From Ascarosepion bandense (taxonomy: Eukaryota; Mollusca; Cephalopoda; Sepiida; Sepiidae): DNA of 64,000 nt. The position numbers and the translations under genes were made by a program. Under the pieces are notes generated by a model that was given only the letters and a program-made list of their open reading frames with translations, ran no database searches and was not told where the DNA came from. The DNA is taken from assembly GCA_037127315.1 (NCBI GenBank), contig JBBBDQ010001269.1, positions 2,607,001 to 2,671,000 on the forward strand. Reading direction: 5' to 3'. Shown one piece after another: positions 62,595 to 64,000 of the stretch. Position 1 is the first letter of the stretch, and every line of letters begins with the position of its first letter.

Positions 62595-62632
<38 letters not shown>
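62595..62632. repeat. (TA)n tail of SINE-B
   Basis: TA repeats with ACAC interruption, directly 3' of the hammerhead. Confidence 0.95.
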
Positions 62633-63017
62633 TATTGATGTAATGCATATGCATACACCTTTGTTCCCCCTCAGAGATATATGATTGGCTGGCGTCAGCC
62701 TAAAATGCAGATTAAGGCAGGGACGCCAAGGTCTACGCTTATTGAAAGGCCTGTTGACTACACATATTGCATAAGCCTACGCCTAACCATACTGCATACG
62801 ACTACGACGAGTAACAGTCCATAACGGCCACTTGCTAGATTATAACACTCGGTTGCATTGTCAAAACCACTTATCTACTTCCAATAATATATATATCCCT
62901 TTCCAGGACATCGGAAAGGGATATATATATTATTCTAAGTATCTAAGTGATTTTGGCAATGCAACCGGGTGTGACAATCTAGCAAGTAGCAGTTATGGAC
63001 TGGTACTCGGCGTGTAT
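62633..63017. repeat. repeat family J, inverted pair
   Basis: Minus copy 62633-62890 and plus partial 62935-63017 meet around a hairpin CCCTTTCC ... GGAAAGGG (62898-62921). Blocks match 60050-60310. Confidence 0.72.
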
Positions 63018-63018
63018 T

Positions 63019-63058
<40 letters not shown>

Positions 63059-63075
63059 TGTGTGTGTGTGTTTAT
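63018..63075. repeat. (TA)n then (GT)n
   Basis: Compound microsatellite. Confidence 0.95.
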
Positions 63076-63312
63076 GAAGAAAAATATATCCATTCGCACG
63101 AACATCAAAATAAACTATATATATATATATTAGCCAGTTATTTGTCAGTGTCCAATAAGACCAGCAAACAGTTGGATCAAAAAGTGATCAATACTTATTT
63201 AAAATGAAAAGTTAACATGTACAGCTTGTAAATATTCAAATTCGGAAGATCAGTCAATTACGCTACTTAGATTTTCACTTTTAGGAACCTTCGAATGTTT
63301 CATATTAACTGA

Positions 63313-63608
63313 TGTGCGTTGTGGTACAGTGGATCTCGTCTTGGAACGAGAAACCGGGGAGCCGAGTTCGAATTCCAGTTGAATCCATTGTATTCACTTA
63401 CGCGCAAATACCCTTGGGAAAGGTATTAATCCGTCTCTTCCTTCCAGTTATGGGTTAAGTAGCAGGACAGATTGGGTTCTATAGCCTTGGTCGGCAACCA
63501 GTCTACTGCAGAAAGCAAACTACTGTGGGATAATCTTCTGCCCAGTCAGTCATGTCTCTTTCGATACATGATTGGCCAAATGTGTTTCACGTATGGCACT
63601 TAACTGAA
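63313..63608 (+). mobile_element. SINE-A, tail type 1, reference copy
   Basis: Full SINE without 5S head: start GATGTGCG, A box TGGTACAGTGG (63324), B box GAGTTCGAATTCCAGTTG, body with AATACCCTTGGGAAAGG, CCAGTCTACTGCAG, CAGTCATGTCTCTTTCG and end block GGCACTTAACTGAATG. Internal Pol III promoter looks intact. Tail includes an imperfect GTCTCTTTCGATACATGA hairpin, perhaps the recognition end for a partner LINE (inference). Confidence 0.9.
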
Positions 63609-63787
63609 TGATAAAAGTCCGAATTATGGCTGGCAGTAAACAACTTAGAAATTATGTTTTGGCTGGTACAACTCCGGATAAAAATGTTTATAATTACATT
63701 TTGCTAGTTTTGACCAAGTCCTCCCTTATTTTGTCATCATGCTTTCTGGATTGTTCTGTTATAAGTTCGAAAGAGCATTGCATTAAC
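63609..63787. other. no gene recognised
   Basis: A 61-codon frame here has no recognised motif. Confidence 0.35.
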
Positions 63788-63840
63788 AGTTAATATAAAA
63801 CGCCTGAAGATACTGAAAGGTTCAAACCAAGGTTGCGTTA
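63788..63840 (+). repeat. HHR2 ribozyme remnant
   Basis: CGCCTGAAGATACTG, then CAAACC and AAGGTTGCGTTAT in HHR2 order; GAAA has become CAAA, so inactive. Followed by (TA)n at 63848-63864. Confidence 0.6.
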
Positions 63841-64000
63841 TCAGAAGAATATATATATATATATTACAAAATATTATCATGTTGATATTTTAATATTCTA
63901 ATTTGGAAAGAAAGCCTTTTTTTTTTCATAAATATATGTAAGATGTACTGAAAGAATATTAAAACACGATGGTACAATTATAATTCAAGCTAAAAAATCC

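Overview
The window looks like intergenic or intronic DNA from a cephalopod, most likely an octopus. This is inferred from the very high density of tRNA-derived SINEs with A and B boxes, abundant (TA)n/(CA)n/(GATA)n microsatellites, many decayed LINE and Penelope-like (PLE) retroelement pieces, and a complete lack of bacterial gene organisation. I found no intact host protein-coding gene, no convincing functional tRNA or rRNA gene, and no CRISPR array. Almost everything recognisable is mobile-element sequence; long open frames are LINE reverse transcriptase fragments or artefacts of (TA)n repeats.

Layout. 1-5 kb: a SINE-A copy, an R2-like LINE C-terminus, two mariner-type transposase relics, a solo LTR and a 5S-rRNA-like sequence. 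5-10 kb: a solo LTR with a clear TCATT target duplication, a decayed PLE reverse transcriptase, and a head-to-tail dimer of a tRNA-derived SINE that carries a hammerhead ribozyme (HHR). 10.6-13.1 kb: a non-autonomous LTR retrotransposon with two LTRs, PPT and no gag-pol. 13.8-15.1 kb: a second type of PLE with a 175-bp tandem array. 17-25 kb: palindromic PLE terminal repeats, composite 5S/tRNA SINEs, repeat family C and a class II tRNA-like SINE. 25-33 kb: several copies of one RTE-like LINE ending in (GAA)n, plus nested inverted repeats. 33.7-37.3 kb: a complete 5S/tRNA composite SINE with an 11-bp target duplication, and a LINE with an internal 172-bp triplication. 38.8-44.3 kb: repeat C copies, an array of LINE 3' ends, a PLE GIY-YIG fragment and a transposase relic. 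45.5-48.9 kb: a tandem pair of a second HHR element (326-bp period), SINE-B/HHR copies and a PLE terminus. 50-64 kb: an RTE-like LINE nested in an older LINE, PLE terminal repeats in alternating orientation, and many SINEs.

The most interesting system is a set of self-cleaving-ribozyme retroelements. SINE-B joins a Pol III tRNA-like promoter (A box, B box) to a type I hammerhead (CTGATGA, stem II, GAAA, GUC cleavage site) immediately before a (TA)n tail. Copies differ by a compensatory change in stem I (CCGTA/TGCGG versus CCACA/TGTGG). One locus is a head-to-tail dimer of 210-bp units. A second, unrelated hammerhead family forms a 326-bp tandem dimer. This arrangement resembles retrozymes (small HHR-bounded units thought to be mobilised by PLEs), and PLE reverse transcriptase and GIY-YIG remnants are present in the same window. 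The combination of tRNA promoter, hammerhead and microsatellite tail is the candidate new element type.
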